NCBI GenBank assembly: GCA_021738725.1
Contig: JAIPBE010000033.1
Coordinates: forward strand, 1 to 38,440
DNA length: 38,440 nucleotides
Source: Saprospiraceae bacterium
GTDB lineage: Bacteria > Bacteroidota > Bacteroidia > Chitinophagales > Saprospiraceae
Direction: 5' to 3'
The notes under the pieces are model-generated. The model did no database searches. It worked only from the letters and a program-made list of their open reading frames with translations, and was not told the origin of the DNA. Numbering within the stretch: position 1 is the stretch's first letter; every line of letters starts with the position of its first letter. The position numbers and the translations under genes were made by a program. Shown here one piece after another: positions 37,188-38,440 of this stretch.

Positions 37188-38440
37188 CTATTTCACTACC
37201 ATAAACCGCTCGCTCTTCACGATCCGATTTCCTTGGCCAATCACTTGCACTTCATACATGCCTTCCGGCCATGAATGGACGGGAAAAGAAATTTGTGTAT
37301 GGATTGTGCCTTCCTGCATGAGTAAGCCCATGCTGCTGACAATGCGATACTGCAGTGTTTCTGCACTTTTCACTTGAATCTTGATGACATCTCTGGCCGG
37401 ATTCGGTGTAATCCACAATTCTGTTGATCCATTTTCGCTCGGATCCTCATTCCAATTCGATTGTTTAAAAGAATCCGAGATACCACCAGGTTTGGACGAA
37501 CTGCTTCCTTGAATGGTAGCAATGGCATCAACCAGGACACGTGCCTGATCGATATACTTTCGACATGGCGTACTCATCGTATCACGTTTGCTGTTGGGTA
37601 CCCCTGCTACTGGATTGAGCCAGATGGCCGCACTATCCAGATCTTCAGCATAGAAGCGATCAAAGCCTCGCGCCCATCTGTCATGCAATAACAAGGTTGA
37701 AGTACTGCCAGTAAGTGTACATGTCTCCGTACTTCCAAATATAGGGGGCTGAGTCAATCCACCCAAATCGGTATAACCAGAAGCACGTGGAGGAATTGGG
37801 CAATTGACTACATATTGAGCAGTTGGACTCCAGATGATGTTATCCACTTTATTACCAATATAGTCACAACCATTGGTTGGCGGTGACGCCAATTCGTGAT
37901 TGTTAAAATCATACTGGTTATTGGGCGCCCCGTTGCTCCAGACGTTCTCTCTGGCATAGACAGTAAATGCATCTCGATCCTTGTAACAGATCTGGAAGAT
38001 ATCATCCAATCCTATAGGGTCTGCTCCATTCACAAAGGTGTTGGGAGTCACCATTTGATTTGGATGATGAGTGGCGTTACTCACCGCATCGACTTGAAGG
38101 AGAATATCTTTGCCAATAACACCTTCCTTATTATTGATCAGATTGGCGCAATCCATCAACACCATTCCAAAATCTTTGCCATTCGAATTGACCCCGCCTT
38201 CTTCGATGTAAATTCCGCGGTCACAATTACTGATTGTCGCCTGTGAATAGAGAAAGACGTTGGATTGATTGCCGCCGAGGGATTGAATCCCGTAGTCAAG
38301 ACCGTCAAGTACCCCACCTTGCATACGGAATACCGGAACATCTTCTAGAAACACACCAATGTCTTGATTGGTGACATTCCCCTGAACACTACATTCATTG
38401 ATGTATGCGTACTTCACTTGTCTGAAGTCCATACCGATGT
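37188..38440 (-). CDS. T9SS-exported right-handed beta-helix protein, 5' end outside window
   Basis: At least 417 residues are visible, and the frame is open to the window edge, so the N-terminus and signal are missing. The first part (to about residue 110) has parallel beta-helix text: INECSVQGNVTNQDIGVFLE, RMQGGVLDGLDYGIQSLGG, ATISNCDRGIYIEEGGV. The middle is a non-repetitive, Asn/Pro-rich region. The last 80 or so residues form a type A sorting domain (LWITPNPARDVIKIQ...WPEGMYEVQVIGQ). Such proteins are surface-attached adhesins or glycan-interacting proteins. The terminator at 37125-37158 ends its transcript. Confidence 0.8.
   Translation of the reverse strand, partial: IGMDFRQVKYAYINECSVQGNVTNQDIGVFLEDVPVFRMQGGVLDGLDYGIQSLGGNQSNVFLYSQATISNCDRGIYIEEGGVNSNGKDFGMVLMDCANLINNKEGVIGKDILLQVDAVSNATHHPNQMVTPNTFVNGADPIGLDDIFQICYKDRDAFTVYARENVWSNGAPNNQYDFNNHELASPPTNGCDYIGNKVDNIIWSPTAQYVVNCPIPPRASGYTDLGGLTQPPIFGSTETCTLTGSTSTLLLHDRWARGFDRFYAEDLDSAAIWLNPVAGVPNSKRDTMSTPCRKYIDQARVLVDAIATIQGSSSSKPGGISDSFKQSNWNEDPSENGSTELWITPNPARDVIKIQVKSAETLQYRIVSSMGLLMQEGTIHTQISFPVHSWPEGMYEVQVIGQGNRIVKSERFMVVK

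Overview
The window looks like a chromosomal segment of a Bacteroidota bacterium, most likely from the Saprospiraceae/Chitinophagales side. Five secreted proteins end in type A C-terminal sorting domains of the type IX secretion system (T9SS). One carries a SprB-like repeat. Several genes have the Bacteroidota promoter signature (-7 box TAnnTTTG, sometimes with a -33 TTTG). The phylum assignment is inferred from these traits; no rRNA or tRNA gene is visible.

Region 1 (1-7.4 kb) is a scarred, repeat-rich region. It opens with the 3' end of an ISL3-like transposase, then a block of ATTCCTG tandem repeats. Three copies of the same 3' cassette follow, each the last 60 codons of katG plus its terminator: two decayed copies (780-1038 and 2455-2692) and the intact katG (4683-6932, minus). 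Between them sit a thioredoxin-like lipid-envelope/periplasmic protein and a two-gene redox module (b-type membrane cytochrome plus a 12-heme c-type cytochrome).

Region 2 (7.4-17.1 kb) holds a DUF1080 lipoprotein, a large T9SS-exported zinc-protease-like protein, a DUF1772 membrane protein, a broken phzF, small membrane and HEAT-like proteins, and an SGNH-hydrolase lipoprotein. Next comes a SatD-like gene overlapping a DUF3307 membrane-protein gene, preceded by a textbook promoter and followed by an outer-membrane barrel. A copper-related MbnP/MbnH pair closes the region.

Region 3 (17.1-31.6 kb) is a mosaic of small enzymes and secreted proteins: GNAT and SRPBCC proteins, a CE1-type esterase lipoprotein, a disrupted DUF7793/STAS-like gene, a GyrI-like protein, a serine hydrolase with TPRs, a LytS/LytTR two-component pair, a T9SS-exported CE1 esterase, a gingipain-fold-like T9SS protein, GrpB, an LVIVD-propeller T9SS protein, a methyltransferase, a beta-carbonic anhydrase and a VOC protein.

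Region 4 (31.7-38.4 kb) combines two toxin-antitoxin modules (MazEF and a DUF6364-like/PIN pair) with core genes (trpS, ridA, rpmF, yceD, fumC). It ends in a T9SS-exported beta-helix protein cut by the window edge.

The most promising leads are the SatD/DUF3307 two-gene unit, which has palm-like motifs next to a membrane protein; the repeated katG tails; and the 12-heme cytochrome module whose 3' flank is one of those tails.
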